From Pseudomonas sp. (GTDB taxonomy: Bacteria; Pseudomonadota; Gammaproteobacteria; Pseudomonadales; Pseudomonadaceae): 18,570 bases of DNA. Position 1 is the stretch's first letter. Every line of letters begins with the position of its first letter. Below, piece by piece: positions 1 to 6,852 of this stretch. Made by a program: the position numbers and the translations under genes. The notes under the pieces are model-generated. The model was given only the letters and a program-made list of their open reading frames with translations. It was not told where the DNA came from and ran no database searches. Location: positions 1 to 18,570 of the forward strand of contig NZ_JASLGE010000009.1 in NCBI RefSeq assembly GCF_030150285.1, read 5' to 3'.

Positions 1-77
1 CGGGGTATAGCGCAGTCCGGTAGCGCGCCTGCTTTGGGAGCAGGATGTCAGGAGTTCGAATCCCCTTACCCCGACCA
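1..77 (+). tRNA. tRNA-Pro (anticodon TGG), first copy
   Basis: Complete 77-nt tRNA including an encoded CCA end. The seven-base acceptor stem CGGGGTA pairs with TACCCCG. The anticodon stem CCTGC/GCAGG encloses the loop TTTGGGA, so the anticodon is TGG at 35-37 and reads proline codons. The T arm carries the usual GTTCGAATC. The gene starts at the first base of the window, so its promoter lies outside. It is followed after 5 T residues by tRNA-Lys, probably in the same transcript. An identical copy lies at 252-328. Confidence 0.97.
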
Positions 78-82
78 TTTTT

Positions 83-158
83 GGGTCGTTAGCTCAGTTG
101 GTAGAGCAGTTGGCTTTTAACCAATTGGTCGTAGGTTCGAATCCCACACGACCCACCA
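83..158 (+). tRNA. tRNA-Lys (anticodon TTT)
   Basis: Complete 76-nt tRNA with encoded CCA. The acceptor stem GGGTCGT pairs with ACGACCC. The anticodon loop CTTTTAA gives anticodon TTT at 116-118, reading lysine codons. It lies 5 nt after the first tRNA-Pro and has no promoter-sized gap before it, so the two are probably cut from one precursor. Confidence 0.97.
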
Positions 159-163
159 TTTTT

Positions 164-183
164 GGTTCCAGTTCGCTGGAGCT
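164..183 (+). other. UUCG-capped hairpin after tRNA-Lys
   Basis: GGTTCCAG and CTGGAGCT form an eight-pair stem (two G-T pairs) around a TTCG loop at 172-175. No T run follows, so it is more likely a processing or stabilising hairpin of the tRNA precursor than a terminator. Just downstream, 185-196 is a perfect 12-bp palindrome (GATCTTAAGATC). Confidence 0.45.
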
Positions 184-220
184 AGATCTTAAGATCAGAG
201 GCCAAAAGCACTGATCGCAG

Positions 221-249
221 AAGGCGCCTCTAGAAGGTGCCTTTTTTTT
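221..249 (+). terminator. Intrinsic terminator after tRNA-Pro/tRNA-Lys
   Basis: AAGGCGCCT (221-229) pairs with AGGTGCCTT (235-243) with one G-T pair, around a five-base loop. An uninterrupted run of eight T residues covers 242-249. This should end the transcript of the first two tRNAs. It stops only two bases before the second tRNA-Pro. Confidence 0.85.
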
Positions 250-251
250 AC

Positions 252-328
252 CGGGGTATAGCGCAGTCCGGTAGCGCGCCTGCTTTGGGAGCAGGATGTC
301 AGGAGTTCGAATCCCCTTACCCCGACCA
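252..328 (+). tRNA. tRNA-Pro (anticodon TGG), second identical copy
   Basis: Identical base for base to the tRNA-Pro at 1-77, including the CCA end and the next four T residues, so 252-332 repeats 1-81. Anticodon TGG. The copy begins two bases after the T run of a strong terminator, so no room is left for a promoter between them. It needs read-through, or a promoter embedded in the terminator region. Confidence 0.96.
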
Positions 329-392
329 TTTTCTGCCCGGCAGTAATGGGTGTAGAAAATAAGGTACTGATGCCAATCGCATCAGAGGCCAT

Positions 393-422
393 AAAAAAAG
401 CGTCCTTCGGGACGCTTTTTTT
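393..422. terminator. Bidirectional intrinsic terminator
   Basis: GCGTCC (400-405) pairs with GGACGC (410-415) around a TTCG loop, the very stable C(UUCG)G form. Seven A residues precede and seven T residues follow, so the hairpin has a U tract on either strand. It can stop tRNA transcription from the left and any gadC transcript arriving from the right. Confidence 0.9.
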
Positions 423-463
423 ATGCCTGTTGAAAACCCCAACCAGCAAGAGCGATGCATACA

Positions 464-590
464 AACCTGTAGCAGTTGCCGAGCCTTGCGAGGCTAAGTC
501 CGGCACCGAAGGCGTCGTGAAATCAGACAGCGCGGTGTGCCTGTTAAATCCGCGACTGACGAACGCAGCCTCCGGCAATTACGACAGGTT
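464..590. repeat. 127-bp inverted-ended intergenic element (REPIN/MITE-like)
   Basis: The ends are inverted copies: AACCTGT-N5-TTGCCG at 464-481 and CGGCAA-N5-ACAGGTT at 573-590. Both have the same five-base unpaired spacer. Inside is a perfect short hairpin AGCCT/AGGCT (482-495). The outer motif (CCTGTAGCAG, TGCCG) resembles the dispersed intergenic repeats common in Pseudomonas genomes; this resemblance is from memory, not a search. No transposase is encoded. It lies between the gadC 3' end and the tRNA terminator. Confidence 0.6.
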
Positions 591-600
591 GGCGGTAGCC

Positions 601-624
601 ATCAAGCCATCAAGCCATCAAGCC
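601..624. repeat. Tandem repeat, 3 copies of ATCAAGCC
   Basis: Three perfect head-to-tail copies of the 8-mer ATCAAGCC at 601-608, 609-616 and 617-624. The third copy holds the gadC stop codon (TGA on the minus strand, 618-620). The other two lie just downstream, so copy-number change there would leave the protein unaltered. Confidence 0.9.
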
Positions 625-2144
625 TTCGCTGCCTTGGCGTCTGCGTCCTGCAGGTCCTGCAACGCCGCTGAATATTGATCAGCTTCGGCTTTTGGCACCA
701 TCTGCCATGACGGTTTACGCAGCGCATAAAAGATAAACGGTGGCACACCCGCCACAATCAATCCCACCAGCAAGATCCCCGCGTATTCGAAAAACGGCAT
801 GCTGCTGAAGTTGTTCGGTGGAATGAAACCGAAAATCAACGCAATGCACGTCGAGAACAGTCCCAGATAACACCAGCCGTGTAAGCCCTTAAGCACATAG
901 CCACGTTTGACGTTGGGTTGGGTCTTGCGCAGTTTCATGGCCGCCATGAACATAAACACGTAAATGATCAGGTACATCAGCGCAGCCATCGCACTGATCA
1001 TCCAGAACGCATCCGATACGTTGTCCAAAAAGATGTAGATGCTCGACAGCAAGGTGACGATCACGGCCTGCAAATACAGAATATTTTTCTGCACGCCTTT
1101 TTTATTGACCTTTTGCAGCACCGGCGGAAGCATGCCCGCTTTACCAACAAACAACAGGCCGGTAGAAGGCCCGGCCGTCCAGGCAAGCACGCCACCCAAG
1201 GCACCGATAATCAGCAAAATAGCCATGATTGACGTGGCCCATGGCATTCCGAAGCCTTCAAAGAAAGCGGCATAAGCCTGGATTACACCGGCGGTGAGGC
1301 TGGTGGAGTCAGCGGGTACGACCAGCGAAATCGCCACGGTCGGTGGAATGAACACCAACAGAATCATGAAGAACGCTAAAAGAATGGCGCGTGGCATTTC
1401 TTTCTGCGGGTTGCGCAATTCGCGGGCGTGAATGGCGTTCATCTCGATACCAGCGAAGGCCAGGAAGTTACTGACAATCAGTACCAGCCCGGTAATCGCT
1501 CCGGTGAATTCTCGCCACAAGTCCGGGTGCAGGTTGTGCGAGCCGGCTTTTACCGTGGAGTGGGTATCGAAAATTGCCGGGATCAAGGCATCCCACGTCA
1601 GCGGAGTTGCCGATTTATGGCCCAGTACCAGCCAGGCTACGCCGAGGATCACCAGCAAGGCGGCAGGCAATGCCGTGCCCAGCAACATAAACCATGACGT
1701 CAGTTTAGACAGGGTGCTTAGGCCATTAAGCGCCACAAACGTTGACAGCCAATACAGCACAATAATCACAGTGGCGGTGAAGACACCGCTTTTGGCCAGT
1801 TCAGGGTTAATCAGATAAGCCATCGTACTGGCACCAAAGCCGAGCACGATGGGGTACCAGACCACCACCTGAACCCACATAAACCACATGATAAAGAACC
1901 CGGGCCGATCGCCATACGCCTGGCGGACCCAGCCATAAATACCCCCGTTCCAGCCGGTACCCAGCTCAGAGGCAACCAGCGAAACCGGAATGAAGAACAA
2001 CAGTGCCGGGATGATATACAGGAACACCGACCCCAGGCCATAAACGGCCATGCTCGGCAGTGAACGGATACTGGCGACGGCTGCGACCATCATGAAACAA
2101 ATGGTCAGCCAGGACATGTAAGTCTTAACGTTAGTGGCAGCCAT
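618..2144 (-). CDS. gadC: Glutamate:GABA antiporter family permease (GadC/YbaT-type)
   Basis: A 508-residue polytopic inner-membrane protein of the amino acid-polyamine-organocation (APC) superfamily with about 12 hydrophobic segments. The first follows a ten-residue N terminus. It reads like GadC-family antiporters, which import glutamate and export GABA; E. coli GadC is about the same length. The hydrophilic tail of about 35 residues could act as the pH-sensing plug known in GadC, but I cannot show that. The ATG follows a strong ribosome site (GGAAGGGGGT, about six bases spacing). The gene is 33 bp downstream of the glutaminase gene in the same direction, so the two probably share a transcript. 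The exact substrate pair (Glu/GABA or Gln-linked) is inferred from neighbours. Confidence 0.88.
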   Translation of the reverse strand: MAATNVKTYMSWLTICFMMVAAVASIRSLPSMAVYGLGSVFLYIIPALLFFIPVSLVASELGTGWNGGIYGWVRQAYGDRPGFFIMWFMWVQVVVWYPIVLGFGASTMAYLINPELAKSGVFTATVIIVLYWLSTFVALNGLSTLSKLTSWFMLLGTALPAALLVILGVAWLVLGHKSATPLTWDALIPAIFDTHSTVKAGSHNLHPDLWREFTGAITGLVLIVSNFLAFAGIEMNAIHARELRNPQKEMPRAILLAFFMILLVFIPPTVAISLVVPADSTSLTAGVIQAYAAFFEGFGMPWATSIMAILLIIGALGGVLAWTAGPSTGLLFVGKAGMLPPVLQKVNKKGVQKNILYLQAVIVTLLSSIYIFLDNVSDAFWMISAMAALMYLIIYVFMFMAAMKLRKTQPNVKRGYVLKGLHGWCYLGLFSTCIALIFGFIPPNNFSSMPFFEYAGILLVGLIVAGVPPFIFYALRKPSWQMVPKAEADQYSAALQDLQDADAKAAKA

Positions 2145-2177
2145 AAGTACCCCCTTCCTTATCGAGTCAAATGAGTG

Positions 2178-3122
2178 TTAGTGCAACAGGCTCAGGTTGA
2201 GCGTGCGGCTGATGTGCTCGGCTGCCAATTGCCCGCGGACACTGTTACCTGCACCATCCAGCGGCGGTGAAAAGGCGGCGATGGCACACACGCCCGGAAC
2301 CACGGCCAGAATCCCGCCGCCCACACCGCTTTTACCCGGAAGCCCCACCTTGTATAGCCAGTCGCCCGTTGTGTCATATAGCCCGTTCATGGTCATTTCG
2401 GCGAGAATTTGCGGAACATGTTCGGCCTTCATTACGCGTTCGCCGCTCACGGGATGAACCCCTCCGTTCGCGAGGACTACCCCCATGTTCGCCAGGTCAT
2501 TGCACGTTATTTCCACTGAACACTGGCGGGTGTACACGTCGCATACCTCCATGGGTTCGGCGTACATGTAGCCGTAACTTTGAAGCAGCCAGGCAATCCC
2601 GCGATTGTGCTGATTGCTGCTGGCCTCGGACTCATACACTTCCTCGTTGACCTTGAGTTCACGCCCGGCGAAGGCGTTGTAAATGGATTGAATTTTGCTC
2701 CAGCGGGCCTGCGCTGTTTCGGCTTTCAGCAGGCTGACAGTGGCCATCGCCCCGGCATTGACGAAAGGGTTGAGAGGGCGGCCTTTGTGTAATTCCAAAG
2801 CCACCACCGAGTTGAAAGGCTCACCGGTCGGGTCACAGCCAATCTTGCTACGCAGTGTCTGCGGGCCGACTTCTTCCATGGCCTGAGCGAGGGTAAACAC
2901 CTTGGAAATCGACTCAATGGCAAAGGGATAGTCGCTGTGGCCAATGTGGGCTTGGCTGCCATCGCAAAACGTGATGCTGATGCCAAACAAATGCGAAGGG
3001 ACCGAGGCCAGGTAAGGGATATAACTGGCGTTCTTGCCGTGATGATTGCCGGAGAAGTGTTGATGAGCCTCGTTCAACACCTGCCTCACAACACCGTCGG
3101 CGGTGGTGGGTTTTTGCTTCAT
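2178..3122 (-). CDS. glsA: Glutaminase
   Basis: Hydrolyses L-glutamine to L-glutamate and ammonia in the cytoplasm. It belongs to the serine-dependent beta-lactamase-fold glutaminases (E. coli YbaS/GlsA, about 310 aa). Visible landmarks are the SISK box with the nucleophile Ser71 and Lys74 (numbered from this start), NPFVNAGAMAT, SEASSNQHNRGIAWLL, and the glycine-rich GLPGKSGVGGGILAVVPG. The start at 3122 (314 aa) is preferred: it has AGGAAG about 9 bases upstream and fits a promoter -10 at 3158-3163. The in-frame ATG at 3140 would add six residues and has poor spacing. Next to a GadC antiporter and opposite gadB, the ammonia and glutamate made here probably serve acid resistance. Confidence 0.93.
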   Translation of the reverse strand: MKQKPTTADGVVRQVLNEAHQHFSGNHHGKNASYIPYLASVPSHLFGISITFCDGSQAHIGHSDYPFAIESISKVFTLAQAMEEVGPQTLRSKIGCDPTGEPFNSVVALELHKGRPLNPFVNAGAMATVSLLKAETAQARWSKIQSIYNAFAGRELKVNEEVYESEASSNQHNRGIAWLLQSYGYMYAEPMEVCDVYTRQCSVEITCNDLANMGVVLANGGVHPVSGERVMKAEHVPQILAEMTMNGLYDTTGDWLYKVGLPGKSGVGGGILAVVPGVCAIAAFSPPLDGAGNSVRGQLAAEHISRTLNLSLLH

Positions 3123-3157
3123 TGCGCTTGCTTCCTGCATGCCTTTGATGAGAGGTG

Positions 3158-3163
3158 ACTATA
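3158..3163 (-). promoter_or_regulatory. Candidate -10 box of glsA-gadC
   Basis: On the minus strand this reads TATAGT within CTATAGT, close to the CTATACT-type -10 favoured by RpoS. The expected transcript start near 3151 would leave a leader of about 29 nt before the ATG at 3122. No good -35 is seen, which is common for RpoS promoters. Assignment is by eye. Confidence 0.4.
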
Positions 3164-3217
3164 GATGGGAAATAAAACCTTGGTCACAAATCGCATAGCG
3201 GATCCTCAATCCTTGAC

Positions 3218-3223
3218 TATGCT
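3218..3223 (+). promoter_or_regulatory. Candidate -10 box of gadB
   Basis: TATGCT within CTATGCT resembles an RpoS-type -10 element, with no strong -35 at the right distance. The nearby TTGACT (3213-3218) overlaps it and finds no -10 partner at 16-18 bp. A start near 3230 would give a leader of about 60 nt carrying the hairpin at 3235-3261. Confidence 0.35.
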
Positions 3224-3234
3224 GCCCCTCTAGA

Positions 3235-3261
3235 CTGAGCCAAGGAGTGAGTCAGGCTCAG
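3235..3261 (+). promoter_or_regulatory. Inverted repeat in the gadB leader
   Basis: CTGAGCC (3235-3241) and GGCTCAG (3255-3261) are perfect inverted arms separated by 13 bases. They lie between the candidate promoter and the gadB ribosome site (GGAG at 3280-3283). It could be an operator or an RNA hairpin; a T run is missing, so it is not a terminator. Confidence 0.45.
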
Positions 3262-3290
3262 ATGTTGTCCATTACTCTTGGAGAGTGTTC

Positions 3291-4688
3291 ATGGCACTGC
3301 ACCGCATCAAGCGCAACGCAACGACCGACCCTGTTTTCGGTTCCTCAGCACTGGCACACGCTGCTGCGACCAAGCGTTTCCCCGAGGCGGAGCAATCGGC
3401 ACGCGAGGTGTACCAACTGGTTCACGATGAGTTGTACCTGGATGGTAACTCTCGGCAGAACCTCGCCACCTTCTGCCAAACGTGGGAAGAAGACGAAGTC
3501 CATAAGCTGATGGACCTGTCGATCGATAAAAACATGATCGACAAGGATGAGTACCCGCAAACGGCCGAACTGGAAAATCGCTGCATCCATATGTTGGCCG
3601 ATCTGTGGCATTCGCCCGATGCAGCCACCACATTGGGCACCTCGACGGTGGGTTCCAGCGAAGCGTGTATGCTCGGTGGTCTGGCGGCCTTATGGCGTTG
3701 GCGTGCGGTGCGCAAAGCGGCGGGCAAATCCACGGCGACACCGAATATGGTGTGTGGCCCGGTACAAGTCTGCTGGCACAAATTTGCCCGTTATTGGGAT
3801 GTCGAGATTCGTGAAGTGCCGATGTCGGAAGGTCATTGGTTCATGACGCCGGAAGACCTGGATGGTCGGGTTGATGAGAACACCATCGTGGTGGTGCCGA
3901 CGTTTGGCCAGACGTTTACCGGTTTGTATGAGACGGTAAAACCACTGTCAGATGCGCTCGATGACCTGGAAAAACGCACGGGCCTGAGCGTTGATATTCA
4001 CGTCGACGGTGCCAGCGGTGCGTTCCTGGCACCTTTCTGCGCCCCCGATGTACTGTGGGATTTTCGCGTGAGCCGGGTTAAATCCATTAGCACCTCTGGC
4101 CACAAATTTGGCTTGGCACCTTTGGGTGCAGGCTGGGTGGTTTGGCGTGACGCGAAAGAATTGCCTGAAGGGCTGATCTTTCATGTGAACTACTTGGGTG
4201 GCGATATGCCTACCTTCGCACTGAATTTCTCGCGTCCGGCGGGTCAGATCATTGCGCAGTACTACAACTTTTTGCGTCTTGGCCGTGAGGGGTATGAGCG
4301 CATTCACTCGGCGTGTTACGAAACAGCGCAGTTTCTGGCGCGCGAGTTGGTCAAGATCGGGCCGTTCGAGATGCTCTTCAACGGCGACCCTCAATTGGGC
4401 ATCCCGGCGCTGACCTGGCGTTTGAAAGCCGGGGCAGACGCCCCTTACACCCTCTATGACCTGGCCGATCGCCTGCGGATACGCGGCTGGTTGGTGCCCG
4501 CGTACAGCTTGCCTGCCAACGTTGAAAACGTGGTGGTGCAGCGGATTCTGGTACGGCAGGGGCTGTCGATCGACATGGCCAAGTTGCTGTTGGCGGACTT
4601 CGTACGGGATATTCAGTTTTTTGACGAGCATCAGCCGCATGGTTTCAAAGGCCGTGAAGCCGAAGCGGGTAACCACGGGGGCCGCTAG
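3291..4688 (+). CDS. gadB: Glutamate decarboxylase (PLP-dependent)
   Basis: Converts L-glutamate to GABA and CO2 in the cytoplasm, consuming a proton. It is 465 aa, the normal length of bacterial GadA/GadB (about 466). The pyridoxal-phosphate lysine is K272 in STSGHKFG. The upstream HVDGASGAFLAPF holds the cofactor-binding Asp239. TSTVGSSEA and the late RILVRQGLS segment also match the family. The ATG at 3291 is chosen over an in-frame GTG at 3285 because GGAG (3280-3283) is seven bases before the ATG but only one before the GTG. It is divergent from glsA-gadC across a short control region and ends at a strong terminator. Together these genes form a complete Gln/Glu-dependent acid-resistance set. 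Confidence 0.95.
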   Translation: MALHRIKRNATTDPVFGSSALAHAAATKRFPEAEQSAREVYQLVHDELYLDGNSRQNLATFCQTWEEDEVHKLMDLSIDKNMIDKDEYPQTAELENRCIHMLADLWHSPDAATTLGTSTVGSSEACMLGGLAALWRWRAVRKAAGKSTATPNMVCGPVQVCWHKFARYWDVEIREVPMSEGHWFMTPEDLDGRVDENTIVVVPTFGQTFTGLYETVKPLSDALDDLEKRTGLSVDIHVDGASGAFLAPFCAPDVLWDFRVSRVKSISTSGHKFGLAPLGAGWVVWRDAKELPEGLIFHVNYLGGDMPTFALNFSRPAGQIIAQYYNFLRLGREGYERIHSACYETAQFLARELVKIGPFEMLFNGDPQLGIPALTWRLKAGADAPYTLYDLADRLRIRGWLVPAYSLPANVENVVVQRILVRQGLSIDMAKLLLADFVRDIQFFDEHQPHGFKGREAEAGNHGGR

Positions 4689-4701
4689 GCCCGGCAGGTA
4701 C

Positions 4702-4735
4702 CTGCGGGGTTGGCCAAGCCAGCCCCGCAGTTTTT
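4702..4735 (+). terminator. Intrinsic terminator of gadB
   Basis: CTGCGGGG (4702-4709) pairs with CCCCGCAG (4723-4730). TTGG/CCAG extends the stem by four pairs (one G-T) around a five-base loop, and TTTTT follows at 4731-4735. It starts 13 bp after the gadB stop and separates it from the convergent ndh gene. Confidence 0.88.
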
Positions 4736-4750
4736 ACGCTGGCGCAAAGG

Positions 4751-6052
4751 TCAGTGCAGTTTCAGGCGCGGTTCGGTGCCGCGTCCGATTCTGCTGCCGA
4801 GCATCAGCATCAACGTACGGAATGTGCCGTACAGCGCCATCTGGTGCATGCGGTACAGCGAGATGTAAAACATCCGCGCCAACCAGCCTTCCAGCATCAC
4901 GGTTCCCATCAGGCTGCCCATCAAATTGCCCACGGCCGAGAAACTCGACAGCGAGATCAGTGAGCCGTAATCACGGTACTGGTAATCGGGCAGAGTAGTG
5001 GCTCCCTCCAGGCGTGATTTCAACGATTTGGCCAGCAACGAGGCTTGCTGATGAGCGGCCTGGGCGCGCGGTGGCACCAGGCGGTCGGTCCCTGGCTGAG
5101 GGCAGGCTGCGCAGTCGCCGAAGGCAAAAGTGTTGTCATCACGGGTCGTTTGCAGTGTCGGGCGTACCACCAATTGATTGATGCGGTTGGTTTCCAACCC
5201 GGCGATGTCCTTGAGAAAGCCCGGTGCTCGAATCCCTGCCGCCCAGACCTTCAGGCTGGCCGGAATGATCAGGCCGTCTTTGGTTATCAGGCTGTCAGCG
5301 GTGACTTCACTCACCGCGGAGTTGGTCAGCACCGTCACCCCGAGTTTCTCCAGGGTTTTGTGCACAGGCCCGCCGATGCGCTCCGGCAGGGCCGGAAGCA
5401 CCCGTGGCCCGGCTTCGATCAAGGTGATGTGCATATTCTCGGGCTTGATCCGATCCAGCCCGTAAGCCGCCAGTTCATGAGCCGCATTGTGCAACTCGGC
5501 CGCCAGTTCGACGCCCGTGGCTCCCGCCCCGACAATCGCCACGCTGATGTTTTCAATAGCGTCGGTTTGCCCGGCGTGCGCTCGCAGGTAGTGATTGAGC
5601 AACTGCTGATGAAATTTTTCGGCTTGCTTTCGGGTGTCCAGGAACAGGCAATGATCGGCCGCACCTTGGGTGCCGAAATCGTTGGTGGTGCTGCCCACGG
5701 CAATCACCAGGGTGTCGTAACTCAACTCGCGGGCAGGCACGAGTTCGTCGCCGTTTTCATCAAGGGTGGCCGACAATGAGACCTTTTTCAGCTCACGGTC
5801 CAGCCCGCTCATGCGGCCCAACTGGAATTCGAAATGGTTCCATTTGGCTTGGGCGACGTAGTTAAGCTCGTCTTCCGAAGAGTTCAGCGAGCCGGCTGCC
5901 ACCTCGTGGAGCAACGGTTTCCAGATATGCGTCAGGTTGGCATCCACCAGGGTGACGCGGGCTTTACCCCGCTTGCCCAGGGTTTTGCCCAGGCGGGTCG
6001 CCAATTCCAGACCGCCAGCGCCGCCGCCGACGATAACAATACGATGGGTCAT
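4751..6052 (-). CDS. ndh: Type II NADH dehydrogenase (NADH:quinone oxidoreductase)
   Basis: Single-subunit, non-proton-pumping enzyme that passes electrons from NADH through FAD to quinone at the inner face of the membrane. It is 433 aa. An FAD-binding GGGAGGLELA lies at the N terminus, and a second Rossmann motif VGAGATGVELAAEL near residue 175 binds NADH. WAAGIRAP, FAFGDCAACPQ and a PPRAQAAHQQA segment are typical of Ndh. The hydrophobic and basic C terminus (LMGSLMGTVMLEGWLARMFY onward) is the likely membrane anchor. The ATG at 6052 gives the usual start MTHRIVIVGGG; an in-frame GTG at 6061 adds only three residues. It is convergent with gadB. Confidence 0.95.
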   Translation of the reverse strand: MTHRIVIVGGGAGGLELATRLGKTLGKRGKARVTLVDANLTHIWKPLLHEVAAGSLNSSEDELNYVAQAKWNHFEFQLGRMSGLDRELKKVSLSATLDENGDELVPARELSYDTLVIAVGSTTNDFGTQGAADHCLFLDTRKQAEKFHQQLLNHYLRAHAGQTDAIENISVAIVGAGATGVELAAELHNAAHELAAYGLDRIKPENMHITLIEAGPRVLPALPERIGGPVHKTLEKLGVTVLTNSAVSEVTADSLITKDGLIIPASLKVWAAGIRAPGFLKDIAGLETNRINQLVVRPTLQTTRDDNTFAFGDCAACPQPGTDRLVPPRAQAAHQQASLLAKSLKSRLEGATTLPDYQYRDYGSLISLSSFSAVGNLMGSLMGTVMLEGWLARMFYISLYRMHQMALYGTFRTLMLMLGSRIGRGTEPRLKLH

Positions 6053-6115
6053 AGGTATCACTCACAAGGCTTGAAAAATGCGGTGTGCTGGAAACCCGGG
6101 CGAGCGCAAGGCAGC

Positions 6116-6300
6116 TCATAGCACCAGGTGACTCAGAAATAGGTTCCATAGGCCGATACCGACCGCCACGACGATGGTTGCGCCAGGGAGTCGCCAAGAC
6201 ACATGCACGGCACTCAACCCAGCAGTCTTCGACACGCGGTTGATCGGTGTGGTTCACGCGGCGGCACATGGAAATAGTCTCGTCAGATAGACGCTGCAGG
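6116..6300 (-). pseudogene. Possible frameshifted small single-pass membrane protein
   Basis: Just upstream of ndh, one minus-strand frame (6235-6116) ends in a convincing transmembrane helix and tail: RLPGATIVVAVGIGLWNLFL, then SHLVL and stop. It has no ATG and no ribosome site; the only start is GTG at 6235, giving 39 aa. Upstream, another frame gives a short hydrophilic stretch (DYFHVPPREPHR), and a third gives RLSDE near 6290. Small proteins with a charged N half and a C-terminal helix ending in LVL (DUF3094 type) are, as I recall, found beside ndh in Pseudomonas. This may be such a gene broken by indels. Family assignment is uncertain. Confidence 0.3.
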
Positions 6301-6324
6301 GCCTGTAAAAATAAGTGCCCACGT

Positions 6325-6852
6325 TTATCCGGGATGAAAAGGAGCATAGCCGTTTGAACCTAGCGGCTCGACCCGCAGTTCGTCGTCTAGACGAATGATC
6401 CCGCTTTCTATCACGCGGGCCGTAATGCCTCCGTGGCCACGCACTGCCTGGAACGTCCCCGCCCCTAGCCTTTGTTCAAGCCTGGCACAGGGCTGGCACC
6501 AGCCGGTGGTTTCAAAGGTGGCTTGGCCAATGGTGAAACGGCGCCCTTTCAGGCTGAACAGATTAATACCGCTGACCACGATATTGCGCCGTAAATCTTG
6601 CGCCAGCACGGGTTGATCGGCGCTGCGGCCGAGCAGGGCGTTGATGACTGCCAGGTGTTCCCACTGAATCAACGTCACTTGCCGAGCATTACGGGCCCCA
6701 GGGCGAGCGTGGTCGCCGGTGAGCCCGGCCTCGCGGCGGGCCTCTACGGCGTCCAGCACCTGCATGTTTGCGCGGGACTCGGGACGCACGCCGATCCAGC
6801 GCACACGGCCGGTCTGCGGCACTTCAGCGATCAATGCTTGCAAGGGGCTCAC
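6325..6852 (-). CDS. MOSC domain-containing protein
   Basis: A 175-aa protein covering most of a MOSC domain, the fold of the molybdenum cofactor sulfurase C terminus and of YiiM/YcbX. It shows GLTGDHARPGARNARQVTLI, DLRRNIVVSGINL and the conserved cysteine segment CQPCARLEQRLGAGTFQAVR. MOSC proteins bind molybdenum cofactor or deliver sulfur; the substrate here cannot be told. The start is GTG at 6852, whose bases overlap the TGA stop of the upstream DUF1780 gene, so translation is probably coupled. AGG lies about nine bases before the GTG. Confidence 0.85.
   Translation of the reverse strand: MSPLQALIAEVPQTGRVRWIGVRPESRANMQVLDAVEARREAGLTGDHARPGARNARQVTLIQWEHLAVINALLGRSADQPVLAQDLRRNIVVSGINLFSLKGRRFTIGQATFETTGWCQPCARLEQRLGAGTFQAVRGHGGITARVIESGIIRLDDELRVEPLGSNGYAPFHPG

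Noticed and set aside
195..578. 127-aa open frame on the minus strand
   Set aside because: It runs across the second tRNA-Pro, a terminator and the inverted-ended element, and has no family likeness.
3948..4676. 242-aa open frame antisense to gadB
   Set aside because: It mirrors gadB codon structure on the opposite strand; no recognisable domain and no ribosome site, while gadB is certain.
5045..5779. 244-aa open frame antisense to ndh
   Set aside because: A GC-rich shadow of ndh; the protein is low-complexity and unrelated to any family I know.
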